Made by a program: the position numbers and the translations under genes. A stretch of DNA of 64,000 nt from Brevundimonas subvibrioides ATCC 15264. GTDB lineage: Bacteria > Pseudomonadota > Alphaproteobacteria > Caulobacterales > Caulobacteraceae. The notes beneath the pieces were generated by a model. It saw nothing but the letters and a program-made list of their open reading frames with translations. It made no database searches and was not told where the DNA came from. Below, piece by piece: positions 24,882 to 32,211 of the stretch (position 1 is the stretch's first letter; each line of letters begins with the position of its first letter). Where the stretch lies: contig NC_014375.1 in the NCBI RefSeq assembly GCF_000144605.1, positions 1,364,001 to 1,428,000 on the forward strand. The letters run 5' to 3'.

Positions 24882-26353
24882 TGGCCGGACGCCTGATTTC
24901 GCCGACCGACTACCGCCTGGGCCTGAGCGTTCTGCTGGAGGGCGACAGTCATACCGCCCTCGGCCAAGCGAACGCGGCCGGTTATCGCCAAACGACGGCG
25001 CAGGGGTTCTTCGAAGTCGCCAACTCGCTTTTGGGCCACCCGTTCAATATCGCGGCCAACCTCGGCGTCGCAGGCGAGAGCGCTGAGCAGATCGCGATGC
25101 GCCTGAGCGCCGCTCTGGCCTACAAGGCGGACGTCGTCTGCCTGCTTGCGGGTCAAAATCAGAGCACGGACGCTGGGACGGGCCAACCAACCCTGGCCAC
25201 GGTCACGGCCGCGACGGTCATTGCCATGTGCGAGGCCCACAAGGCCAACGGCAGCGTCGTGGTCCTCTCGACCGTCTTCCTCCGAACGTCCGGCAGCGAA
25301 ACCGATGCCGAGATCACGCGCAAGAGCACGATCAACCGGCTGCTGAAGCAGTACGTTGCGACCACGCGCGGCGTCTATCTGGTCGATCTGGCGTTCGCGC
25401 TGACCGACCCGGCAACAGGCTATATGTACGCCGACGCCTCGGCCGACACCCTTCACATGAACGCGCGCGGCGCGATGATCGCAGGGCGCTGCTATGCGGA
25501 CGTCCTGGCGAAGATCGCGCCACCGCCCGTTATCTACCCCGCCACGGCGCGCGATTGGACGAACTACAGCGCCAACCCGACGATGAACGGAGACAATGCC
25601 AGCGGGACGAACGGCTTTGCGTTTCCTGCGGCGTCGGGGATCAGCGGGACCGGGCCGGACGCCTGCCAGATCATTCGCCGAAACACCGCCACCGTCGTCG
25701 CGTCCAAGGTCGCTCGCACCGGCTCGTGGCGGCGCGACAGCAAGGCCCGAATGGAGATCACGGCGGCGGCCAACTATGACGCCGGATACTTTTACTTCGG
25801 AGGGATCGGCAACACGCTCAGCGCGGGTCGCTACGACCTGACCTGGAACGCGTCCGCCACGCGCGTTCTGGGCGAGCGCCGCCTTCCGACCACGCCGAAC
25901 GGCTTCATCTACCTCTGCGTCAAGCCCGGCACGTCCAGCAACACCGAACCGACCTGGCCGACAACGGAGGGCGGTACGGTCGTCGACGGCGGCACGGCCA
26001 TCTGGCTGTGTCAGAAGATGCCGGCGGCGGGGGACGTGTTCTTCGCGGAAGCCGACCTTGAGTTCTCAGCCCTGACGGCCGGTAAGGGGATGGGCGCGCT
26101 GCTCATTCTCGAACTGTACACGACGACCCTCCAGCCTCAGTACGCCACGGCCCTGAACTTCCCGACGAATGGCACCTATGGCGTCGGCTCGGACTTCGCC
26201 CCGCCGCTTCTCCATCTCAAGACGCCCGATCTGGTGATCCCGACCCTGACGGAGCCGGTTCGCTACCTGCACGCCAGCGTCCGGGTGTTCCTGGAAGCGG
26301 GCGGTTCGGTCACCGTGGACATCAGCCGCGCCGCCATAATGCGGAAGAGCTAG
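24881..26353 (+). CDS. tail fibre with SGNH/GDSL esterase domain
   Basis: 490 residues. The first 200 residues form an SGNH hydrolase: block I GDSH with Ser near residue 23, block II GVAGES, block III AGQNQS with the conserved Asn near 92, and block V DTLHMN with Asp189 and His192. The rest is beta-rich with repeated aromatic/Gly segments (TWPTTEGGTVVDGGTAIWLCQ), typical of carbohydrate-binding fibre tails. Likely role: de-esterification (for example deacetylation) of a surface polysaccharide receptor during adsorption. It is the last gene of the fibre cassette; the recombinase follows 127 bases later. Confidence 0.8.
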   Translation: MAGRLISPTDYRLGLSVLLEGDSHTALGQANAAGYRQTTAQGFFEVANSLLGHPFNIAANLGVAGESAEQIAMRLSAALAYKADVVCLLAGQNQSTDAGTGQPTLATVTAATVIAMCEAHKANGSVVVLSTVFLRTSGSETDAEITRKSTINRLLKQYVATTRGVYLVDLAFALTDPATGYMYADASADTLHMNARGAMIAGRCYADVLAKIAPPPVIYPATARDWTNYSANPTMNGDNASGTNGFAFPAASGISGTGPDACQIIRRNTATVVASKVARTGSWRRDSKARMEITAAANYDAGYFYFGGIGNTLSAGRYDLTWNASATRVLGERRLPTTPNGFIYLCVKPGTSSNTEPTWPTTEGGTVVDGGTAIWLCQKMPAAGDVFFAEADLEFSALTAGKGMGALLILELYTTTLQPQYATALNFPTNGTYGVGSDFAPPLLHLKTPDLVIPTLTEPVRYLHASVRVFLEAGGSVTVDISRAAIMRKS

Positions 26354-26480
26354 ACCCCACGCCCCTGATCCAAATGTGGGGGGGTGTGGCTCTCTCCTGT
26401 CAGGACTCACCTTAACCATGTCCGACAATTCCCGGGTGCAAGCGCTGGATGGGGAATCTGACCTCTGAATCCATGGCTGG

Positions 26481-27302
26481 ATGGAAACCCCAACCTTCGC
26501 CCTGGCGGCCGATAGCTATGTGAACCACAGCGGCGAGGCCCGCTATCTACCCCGATTGGTCGGAAGGTTCGGCCCCGACCCAGTCGCCTCGATCACGCCG
26601 ATGGCCGTGCGGCAAGCTGCGCAGCATCTGTACCCAGACGCTTCGCCCGCGACCTGGAACCGGCAGGTGGTCACCCCGGCCCGCGCGGTCCTGTATCATG
26701 CCCACGAACTGGGATGGCGCATGCCGGCGCGGGTTCGGCTGTTCTCCGCGCCGACGACGCGCAAGGTGACGCCCGCGAGCCGCCGCTGGCTGGAGACCTT
26801 CGTCGACCGCTGCGACGCGGACCGGCTGCCGCACGTCGCGGCTTGCGTCCTCTTCATGAACCTGACCGGCGCGCGGGTGTCAGAGGCGGTCAACCTGCTG
26901 GGCCAGAACGTCGATCTGCGTCGTCGCACTGCTCTGCTGGTCAAGACCAAGACCGACTTCAACAGCCTGCGCTACCTACCCGACCACCTTGTCGAGAGAA
27001 TCCGCGATCTGGCTCCTGGGCCGGGCGATCGCGTATTCCGCTACAGCTCCCGATACTCGGTCAACGAGCGAATCGCGGCGGTTTGCGACCGGGCAGGCTT
27101 GCCCCGTAAGGCGTCGCATGCCGTCGGGCGACACGCCTCTGCGACCAATGCCCTGAACGCCGGGGTCGGCGTGCGGGTGGCTATGGACGCGGGCGGCTGG
27201 AAGTCGCCGACCATCTTTCTGGGAACCTACGCCCACACGATCGATGCCGGGCGAACCGTCATGGACCGGTTCAACGCCATCCATCACGCCGACCAATTCT
27301 GA
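26481..27302 (+). CDS. tyrosine recombinase / integrase
   Basis: 273 residues. An N-terminal SAM-like domain precedes a catalytic core with Arg132 (TGARVSEAVNL), Lys near 155-157 (LVKTKTDF), His213-x3-Arg217-His218 (SHAVGRHASAT), Trp240 (GGWKSP) and Tyr250 (LGTYAHT). The His-Arg spacing is one residue longer than the common HxxR, as in some phage integrases. No directionality factor is seen nearby. It lies in the late region between tail fibre and endolysin, 5 kb from the right attachment site. It could be the prophage integrase, or a recombinase acting on the fibre cassette. Confidence 0.85.
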   Translation: METPTFALAADSYVNHSGEARYLPRLVGRFGPDPVASITPMAVRQAAQHLYPDASPATWNRQVVTPARAVLYHAHELGWRMPARVRLFSAPTTRKVTPASRRWLETFVDRCDADRLPHVAACVLFMNLTGARVSEAVNLLGQNVDLRRRTALLVKTKTDFNSLRYLPDHLVERIRDLAPGPGDRVFRYSSRYSVNERIAAVCDRAGLPRKASHAVGRHASATNALNAGVGVRVAMDAGGWKSPTIFLGTYAHTIDAGRTVMDRFNAIHHADQF

Positions 27303-27326
27303 TCCGGCCGTCCTCGGCCTGACCTC

Positions 27327-27343
27327 GGCGCACACCGTGCGCC
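27327..27343. repeat. phage palindrome copy 5 (right flank of fibre/recombinase cassette)
   Basis: GGCGCAC (27327-27333), ACC, GTGCGCC (27337-27343), between the recombinase stop and the endolysin start. Its sequence on the reverse strand matches the core of copy 2 except in the centre. Confidence 0.7.
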
Positions 27344-27369
27344 AATCCCCCACATCACAGGAGACGACC

Positions 27370-27843
27370 ATGGCTTTTGCCCTTGGCGCGAAGTCGCTTG
27401 CCGAACTGAACGGCGTCCACCCCGACCTTGTTCGGGTGGTGAAGCGAGCGATCCAGATCACCGCTCAGGATTTCGGGGTCCACGACGGACTGCGCACCGA
27501 GGCCGAGCAGCGGGCCTATGTGAAGGCCGGGGTCTCTCAGACCATGAACTCGATGCACCGGCCGCAAGCCGACGGGTTCGGACACGCGGTGGACCTGGTG
27601 CCCTACATCAACGGCAAGCTCCGCTGGGAGTGGCCGGCCATCTATCCGATCGCCGCAGCCGTCTGGCAGGCCGCAAAGGATGAGGGCGTCCCACTTCGCT
27701 GGGGCGGTGCCTGGATCGACATGCGCGATATCAAGGGCGGCACTCCCGCGGCGATGAAAGCGGCGGTCGATGCCTACGGCGCTCGCCAGCGAGCGAAGGG
27801 GCGCAAAGCCTTTACCGACGGCCCGCACTTCGAGCTGGCTTGA
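27370..27843 (+). CDS. endolysin, peptidase M15 family
   Basis: 157 residues from the ATG at 27370, preceded by CAGGAGA. The M15 metallopeptidase signature is clear: SMHRPQADGFGHAVDL supplies the first His and Asp zinc ligands (about residues 65-80), and DGPHFEL at the C-terminus supplies the last His. M15 endolysins cut the peptide stem of peptidoglycan (L-Ala-D-Glu or D-Ala-D-Ala type). There is no signal peptide, so export depends on the holin. Its stop overlaps the spanin ATG, which forms an endolysin-Rz-Rz1 lysis group. Confidence 0.88.
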   Translation: MAFALGAKSLAELNGVHPDLVRVVKRAIQITAQDFGVHDGLRTEAEQRAYVKAGVSQTMNSMHRPQADGFGHAVDLVPYINGKLRWEWPAIYPIAAAVWQAAKDEGVPLRWGGAWIDMRDIKGGTPAAMKAAVDAYGARQRAKGRKAFTDGPHFELA

Positions 27844-28175
27844 TGGACTTTGCCCGTACCCTCAGCCGCGCCGGCTTGCTCGCGGTCGGCCTCGCGATCG
27901 TCGCCCTGCTGCTGCTGAGCTATTGGACGATCACCGGCCCGGCTCGGAACGCGGCGAAGAAGGCCGAGGCCGCCGCGACCATCGCAGACGGCCGGACCCA
28001 AGGGGCCCAGGACGCCAGCGTCGTCCGGGACGCCAATGACGCCGCCAACGCCTCAACCCTCAACACCGTGAAGGATGCCACCGATGAAGTGCGCCGCACG
28101 ACTGATCCTGCTGAGCGTGATGCTGTTGCCCGCCGCCGGCTGTGCAACCTCAATCCGGGTGCTTGCCCCCGCTGA
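27843..28175 (+). CDS. inner-membrane spanin (Rz-like)
   Basis: 110 residues from the ATG overlapping the endolysin stop. A single N-terminal membrane anchor (about residues 10-29, AGLLAVGLAIVALLLLSYW) is followed by a periplasmic Ala-rich, charged region that looks helical and ends with a Cys-containing tail. Rz proteins form the inner half of the spanin complex that fuses inner and outer membranes at lysis. The Rz1-like gene begins inside this one in another frame, the classical embedded layout. Confidence 0.75.
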   Translation: MDFARTLSRAGLLAVGLAIVALLLLSYWTITGPARNAAKKAEAAATIADGRTQGAQDASVVRDANDAANASTLNTVKDATDEVRRTTDPAERDAVARRRLCNLNPGACPR

Positions 28176-28416
28176 AGGATGTTCGACCCTGGTCGCGTCT
28201 CGTTGGGGCGATCCGGTGGCTAGCGCCGTGCTGGACAACAGCGGAGACCCGGCCCTCGACTGGCAGGTGTTCGGGATCGCCCAGACGGGCCAGCTGAACA
28301 TCGCCAACCGGGACAAGGCCGACGCGCTGGAGACGGTGCGCCGGTGCGAGGCCCGCGACGCCGCCGCCGTCCGACAGGTCGAGCGGCCGTGGTACAGCCG
28401 CCTCTTGCCCGGCTAG
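28084..28416 (+). CDS. outer-membrane spanin lipoprotein (Rz1-like)
   Basis: 110 residues from the ATG at 28084. The signal peptide (MKCAARLILLSVMLLPAAGC) ends in a lipobox with the acylated Cys at residue 20. It overlaps the Rz-like gene by 92 bases in a different frame. The mature part is about 90 residues, longer than lambda Rz1 (40), and not notably proline-rich, so it belongs to the longer Rz1-like class. Together with the Rz-like protein it should bridge the periplasm. Confidence 0.75.
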   Translation: MKCAARLILLSVMLLPAAGCATSIRVLAPAEGCSTLVASRWGDPVASAVLDNSGDPALDWQVFGIAQTGQLNIANRDKADALETVRRCEARDAAAVRQVERPWYSRLLPG

Positions 28417-28473
28417 ACCATTACGAGGATTCTCGTTGCGACCCCGCGTCGAGCCTCGCGGCTCCGCATTTCA

Positions 28474-28511
28474 GGCCCGTCCCGGTTCGCCGGAGCGGGC
28501 CTTCGTCGTTT
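28474..28511 (+). terminator. Rho-independent terminator after lysis genes
   Basis: GGCCCG-T-CCCGG, a TTCG tetraloop, and CCGG-AG-CGGGCC form a strong hairpin (28474-28501), followed by TTCGTCGTTT. It ends the late transcript 57 bases after the Rz1-like stop. Confidence 0.75.
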
Positions 28512-28577
28512 CTGGGGCGCCCCGGCTGGCCGAGGCGGACTATAGGCCAGCATTCAGATCGCTGGTATTCGCAAGCC

Positions 28578-29078
28578 ATGGGACGAAGCGAATCGTGGGC
28601 TGCCGCCCTCATCGGTATTGGCCTCGGGATTTTCATGGCCGCCGCGGGGGCGCTCTACCCAGGCGAGGGTTGGTGGAGATGGGGCCTGTATGCTGGGGCC
28701 GCGATGGTCCTTTTCAGTCTTATCTGGCTCGCCTGCTTGTGGTTCGGGAGATCGAGGGTGACGAAGAAAACTGAGGATGCGCCTCAGGGTCCTGTTGGCT
28801 TCAGGCAGGACGGTGGGCGCATCACAAATCACGGCAAGATGACGATCACGGGCCGCCAAACAGCTTTTCATCAAACGGGCGGCACTTTGGACAACAAGGG
28901 CACCCTCGATGTCTCTGGCCCGGTCGGGGAACCGGGCTTTCGCATCGATCACATGACGATTGAAGCTGGCCGAGCCGAACCGGCACCGACTGCAGACGAG
29001 CCAAAGCCCAGAACGTCCCGTGGTTGGGTGCCAGGGTTTGATATGCCTTGGCTTGGGAAAAAGACTCCTCGGCCTTAG
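28578..29078 (+). CDS. two-helix membrane protein, phage right-arm accessory gene
   Basis: 166 residues. Two hydrophobic helices (about residues 8-26 and 35-56) with a short GEGWWRW loop are followed by a cytoplasmic tail. The tail has a repetitive strand pattern (GRITNHGKMTITGRQTAFHQ, then GTLDNKGTLDVSG) reminiscent of short right-handed beta repeats. It lies beyond the late terminator, so it may have its own promoter and be expressed in the lysogen. I do not recognise the family. Superinfection exclusion is one possible role of such moron proteins but is only a guess. The 3' end overlaps the next reverse-strand gene by four bases. Confidence 0.6.
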   Translation: MGRSESWAAALIGIGLGIFMAAAGALYPGEGWWRWGLYAGAAMVLFSLIWLACLWFGRSRVTKKTEDAPQGPVGFRQDGGRITNHGKMTITGRQTAFHQTGGTLDNKGTLDVSGPVGEPGFRIDHMTIEAGRAEPAPTADEPKPRTSRGWVPGFDMPWLGKKTPRP

Positions 29079-29419
29079 CCTGATCGAAGCGATCTCGTCT
29101 CGGGCCCGATCCACTTCCCCATCCGGACGCGCCAACCTGCCGCCTCCAGCTTCTGGCGCTGCTTCTGCGTATGCGCCCACCACTCCGCGCTGTTGACCTT
29201 CATCTGGGTCAGTTCGCGGGGCCACATGCTGTTGCAGTCGTTGAAGGTCATGACGCCCGGGCACTCGCGGCACGGGGGATAGGTGTCCGTGAGGTCGTAG
29301 TCCTCGCCATGCTTCGCGATCATCGCCTGCAGATCGACCGGCCCGGCGTGGCCGGTCTCGCAGCGCCAGCGGACCTTGCCGCCGTTGGCCGTCAGGTATC
29401 CCAAGGTCGAGCCCGACAC
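29075..29419 (-). CDS. small zinc-finger-like phage protein
   Basis: 114 residues from a GTG at 29419; the frame extends further upstream, but this start sits five bases after the stop of the gene before it. It opens SGSTLGYLTANGGKVRWRCE, with a Cys-x2-His, and has PPCRECPG near residue 55. Together the Cys/His pairs could bind zinc. It then has SMWPRELTQMKVNSAEWW and ends GWRVRMGKWIGPE. This resembles small proteins of unknown function in early regions of alphaproteobacterial phages. It forms a two-gene reverse-strand unit with the gene upstream. Confidence 0.65.
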   Translation of the reverse strand: MSGSTLGYLTANGGKVRWRCETGHAGPVDLQAMIAKHGEDYDLTDTYPPCRECPGVMTFNDCNSMWPRELTQMKVNSAEWWAHTQKQRQKLEAAGWRVRMGKWIGPETRSLRSG

Positions 29420-29423
29420 GGTG

Positions 29424-29678
29424 CTAAGCCTCGGGCCAGTCCAGGGCCGCCGTGTCGAGCGGCAGGGCAGAGACGCCCAGTCGCTGCGCCTGTATCCGCG
29501 CGGCCTGTCGCTCGACCTCTCCCGGGTGCAGCGCCTCGATGTCGCGCAGGATCTGGGCGGCGCGTATGCGGCTTTCTGGTCCGGTGCCCAGCTGGGCCGC
29601 ATGGCGTGCCACGCGGTCAGCTCGCCTCGCCGGACTGATCGCCGCCGGCGACGTCTTCAGATTGTCGTTCACCCTCAT
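29424..29678 (-). CDS. small basic phage protein of unknown function
   Basis: About 84 residues. Start uncertain: ATG at 29690 or 29678, or a GTG two codons after 29678 that is better spaced from AAAGGA. The protein is helical and basic (ARRADRVARHAAQLGTGPESRIRAAQILRDIEAL) without membrane segments. Its stop lies 5 bases before the start of the zinc-finger-like gene, so they share a message. The pair is divergent from the Dam-type methylase; the 165-base gap should hold both promoters. Confidence 0.55.
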   Translation of the reverse strand: MRVNDNLKTSPAAISPARRADRVARHAAQLGTGPESRIRAAQILRDIEALHPGEVERQAARIQAQRLGVSALPLDTAALDWPEA

Positions 29679-29843
29679 TCCTTTCTTCATCCCATGCCCC
29701 ACGTCCGGGGCGGGATCGGCGCGCGCCAACGCGTCGATCTGCGGGCAGACCCCCGCACGACTGGACCGATCGGCCGCCCGGCCGGTCGCCGCCCCCGCTC
29801 ACGCGAGCCGGGGACTCCTACTCGCGCAAAAGGTCTGCCCGCA

Positions 29844-30710
29844 ATGATTAGTTCACGAAATGTTCTCAACGTCACCCATGCGCCTGTGGGCGACTGTGAT
29901 CCGCCCGCCGCCTGGATCGGCGGCAAGCGCCACCTGGCGAAGCGGATCTGCGCCGCGCTCGCCGCGACGCCGCACACCGCCTACTGCGAGCCGTTCATCG
30001 GAATGGGTGGCGTCTTCCTGCGTCGACGTGTCCGGCCGCCGGTCGAGGTCATCAACGACATCTCCGGCGAGGTCGTCACCCTGTTCCGGGTCCTGCAGCG
30101 GTTCCCCGACGTGCTGCTGCGCGAGCTGCGGTGGCGGCCGGCGATGCGGGCCGAGTTCGACCGGCTGAAGGAGACGGCCGACCGCGATCTGCTCGACATC
30201 GAGCGGGCGGCGCGGTTCCTGTATCTCCAGACCCTGGCGTTCGGCGGAAAGGTCACCGGCCAGAGCTATGGCGTCAGTGCGACAGGGCCCCAGAACTTTG
30301 ACCTCCGCCGTCTCGAGACACGTATCGAGCGGCTGCACGACCGCCTCGCCGGCGTCGTGATCGAGAACCTCGATTGGCTGGACTTCCTGGCCCGCTACGA
30401 CCGGCCGGGGACGCTGTTCTATCTGGACCCGCCGTACTGGGGCAGCGAAGGCGACTATGGGGCCGGGCTGTTCATCCGGGGCGATTTCCAGCGCATGGCC
30501 GATCGGCTGAGAGCGGGGCAGGGCATGTTTCTGCTGTCGATCAACGACCGGCCCGAGGTGCGCGAGATGTTCGCGTGGGCTGATATTGAGGCGGTGAAGA
30601 CGACCTATTCGATCGCGGGTGGGGTGCATGTCGACACAAACGTGGGCGAGCTGCTCATCGGGCGGGGCGTGAATCTGGCACCGGCGGCAGCGCAGGAGAG
30701 GCTCTTGTGA
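29844..30710 (+). CDS. Dam-type DNA N6-adenine methyltransferase
   Basis: 288 residues. The order is that of the alpha class: FxGxG-type SAM site (EPFIGMGGVF, about residues 51-60), a helical target-recognition part, and DPPY at residues 195-198 as the catalytic motif IV; the N-terminal WIGGKRHLAKRI is also typical of Dam. It may methylate GATC or a related site, altering restriction sensitivity or gene expression in the lysogen. It is the second methyltransferase in this prophage besides the partial one at the left edge. Its stop directly abuts the stop of the convergent DUF6161 gene with no base between them. Confidence 0.85.
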   Translation: MISSRNVLNVTHAPVGDCDPPAAWIGGKRHLAKRICAALAATPHTAYCEPFIGMGGVFLRRRVRPPVEVINDISGEVVTLFRVLQRFPDVLLRELRWRPAMRAEFDRLKETADRDLLDIERAARFLYLQTLAFGGKVTGQSYGVSATGPQNFDLRRLETRIERLHDRLAGVVIENLDWLDFLARYDRPGTLFYLDPPYWGSEGDYGAGLFIRGDFQRMADRLRAGQGMFLLSINDRPEVREMFAWADIEAVKTTYSIAGGVHVDTNVGELLIGRGVNLAPAAAQERLL

Positions 30711-31892
30711 CTATCGGCCCATCCCAAGGCGCGCGACCATGCCCGCCATGGTGGGATCGACGCCGCCATCCTCCTTCACGATTCCATCCGAAGAGTTGCG
30801 GAAAAGGGCCGACAGGATGATATGGCGATCCTTTTCGTCGGCCGCCTGATCGCGGGTCAGGGCGAGGTATGTCGTCGTCATCACCTCACGCTCTTCCGCA
30901 TCTTTTCGCAGGTGATGTTCGCTCAGATAAAGCCGAGTGAGCAGGCGTCCTACCCAAAAGATCAGCCCAGCGAACGTCGCCAGTCCTGCTGAGACGACCA
31001 CATACACTGGTGTAGCCGGGCCGGGTCCCGGACGCAGCAGAGCGGCACCTACCGCAGCGAAGGCCAAAGATATCCCGACGAGAGCAATCGGGAAGAACAC
31101 ATAGAGGCGGCCCCTTGCAGCGTCTTCCGCTGTTTTATGAGCGCTGGCCTTTTTGGCCCAATAATCAGCGGGGGCCTGCAGGTGCATGAACTCGTTGTAG
31201 GCGACAGTCACCGCCTTAATTTCACTGATAGCTGCCTCGTGCCTTGCTCGTTGGGCTCGCCGCCTCTGGCCCCAACGGCGTGTCAACCGTCGTCTCAAAT
31301 CCATTGTTTCGCGGCGCAAGGCGACCAACTCGGCATCGACTGCAGCCGCCCGATTTGCCTCAGCCGTTTCACCTTCAGAGACCATTTTCCGAGCCGACGC
31401 TCGAAAGGCTTTGCGCTCGGCGTCCAATGCCTGGTTGGACTTCTCGCCGGTGAGAGTAGACGGTAGGGACAGACCGAGTGCGCCCTTGAACTGATCCAAG
31501 GTTGATAGGTTTGAGGGTGCCATCCAGTTGCGGACGAGCGATAGCGCGGTCGCTGCGCTCTCTCGGCCATGCACTTCGCCGATCAGCTGGATCTGCCGCC
31601 CAGCTGAGGACCCAGCAAGATACACTTCGTCCCCGTTGGGCTCGAAATACCCTCGGATCTCATCGATTGCCGTCGTGAGAGGGATGCCTTCATCTCGTCG
31701 CCGCTGGACTTGCGCTTCCAACTGGTTGAAGCGTCCCAGAACGCGGTTGATGGAGTTTCCCGGGTCCGATTGCCCCTCGAGCCAAACCCACTTCGCTCGC
31801 TCGTCCACAATCCAGCGCAACAGCCCAGCGTATGTCGAGAATGACCGGCTCCCATTATCGGGACCTAGTTCCAGTACCGCAGTCTGCGCCAT
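30711..31892 (-). CDS. DUF6161 family membrane protein
   Basis: 393 residues. The N-terminal 150 residues are soluble and acidic. The middle is a coiled-coil-like basic stretch (LRRETMDLRRRLTRRWGQRRRA). Two membrane helices follow (about residues 268-286 and 296-318). The C-terminus (LYLSEHHLRKDAEEREVMTTTYLAL, then SALFRNSSDGIVKEDG) matches DUF6161. The function of this family is unknown. A strong Shine-Dalgarno (GGAGG) and a possible promoter lie upstream. It is the outermost prophage gene before the attachment site, where cargo genes for lysogenic conversion or phage defence are often found. Confidence 0.75.
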   Translation of the reverse strand: MAQTAVLELGPDNGSRSFSTYAGLLRWIVDERAKWVWLEGQSDPGNSINRVLGRFNQLEAQVQRRRDEGIPLTTAIDEIRGYFEPNGDEVYLAGSSAGRQIQLIGEVHGRESAATALSLVRNWMAPSNLSTLDQFKGALGLSLPSTLTGEKSNQALDAERKAFRASARKMVSEGETAEANRAAAVDAELVALRRETMDLRRRLTRRWGQRRRAQRARHEAAISEIKAVTVAYNEFMHLQAPADYWAKKASAHKTAEDAARGRLYVFFPIALVGISLAFAAVGAALLRPGPGPATPVYVVVSAGLATFAGLIFWVGRLLTRLYLSEHHLRKDAEEREVMTTTYLALTRDQAADEKDRHIILSALFRNSSDGIVKEDGGVDPTMAGMVARLGMGR

Positions 31893-31909
31893 GATTCCTC
31901 CAAGGAGTG

Positions 31910-31951
31910 ATCGGATGGGCTAGGCGCAAATGAGTCAACCTAAGAAGGTTG
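31910..31951 (-). promoter_or_regulatory. possible promoter and operator of the DUF6161 gene
   Basis: On the reverse strand TTGACT (31938-31933) lies 17 bases before TCCGAT (31915-31910), a plausible sigma-70 promoter 18 bases from the start codon. An inverted repeat CAACCT-AAGA-AGGTTG (31936-31951) overlaps the -35 box and could bind a repressor. No experiment supports this. Confidence 0.35.
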
Positions 31952-32047
31952 CGCTTTCGCTCGCCAACGGGAATGCTCGCTTGAGGACGGGGTTTTTGTC
32001 GTTTACGCACGTAGCGGTCGAGACTGTTGAATTTGTTTGCTTCGGTG

Positions 32048-32097
32048 CCTGACTTTTAATCAGAGGGTCCTCGGTTCGAGCCCGAGAGGACGTACCA
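32048..32097 (+). other. attR: 3' fragment of tRNA-Lys(TTT), right end of prophage
   Basis: The sequence contains the anticodon arm with loop CTTTTAA (anticodon TTT, 32053-32059), a full T arm (CTCGG 32070-32074, TTCGAGC, CCGAG 32082-32086), the 3' acceptor strand (32087-32093) and ACCA ending at 32097. No D arm or 5' acceptor strand lies upstream; the preceding 100 bases are AT-rich and not tRNA-like. A 3' tRNA half on the same strand as the phage late genes is what integration at a tRNA 3' end leaves on the right side. The intact tRNA gene should lie at the left end, outside the window. The 319-base stretch 31893-32211 holds this fragment and the promoter region, but no gene. Confidence 0.75.
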
Positions 32098-32211
32098 TCG
32101 GCGCCCTTGCGTGGTGACGCTTTCGACATCGCCGCTTGCGGCTTGAGCACGCCGGATGACCAGTGCGATGATGGGCAGGGTCGAGAGCCGCGCAGAGGTA
32201 GGTATCTGAGT

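Noticed and set aside
26355..26381. CCCCAC/GTGGGG inverted repeat after the esterase fibre gene as terminator
   Set aside because: Only a 6-bp stem with a 15-base loop and no T-run; too weak to call.
32000..32097. complete tRNA-Lys gene
   Set aside because: No D arm or 5' acceptor strand (would need ACGTCCT) is found in the preceding 100 bases; only the 3' part is present.
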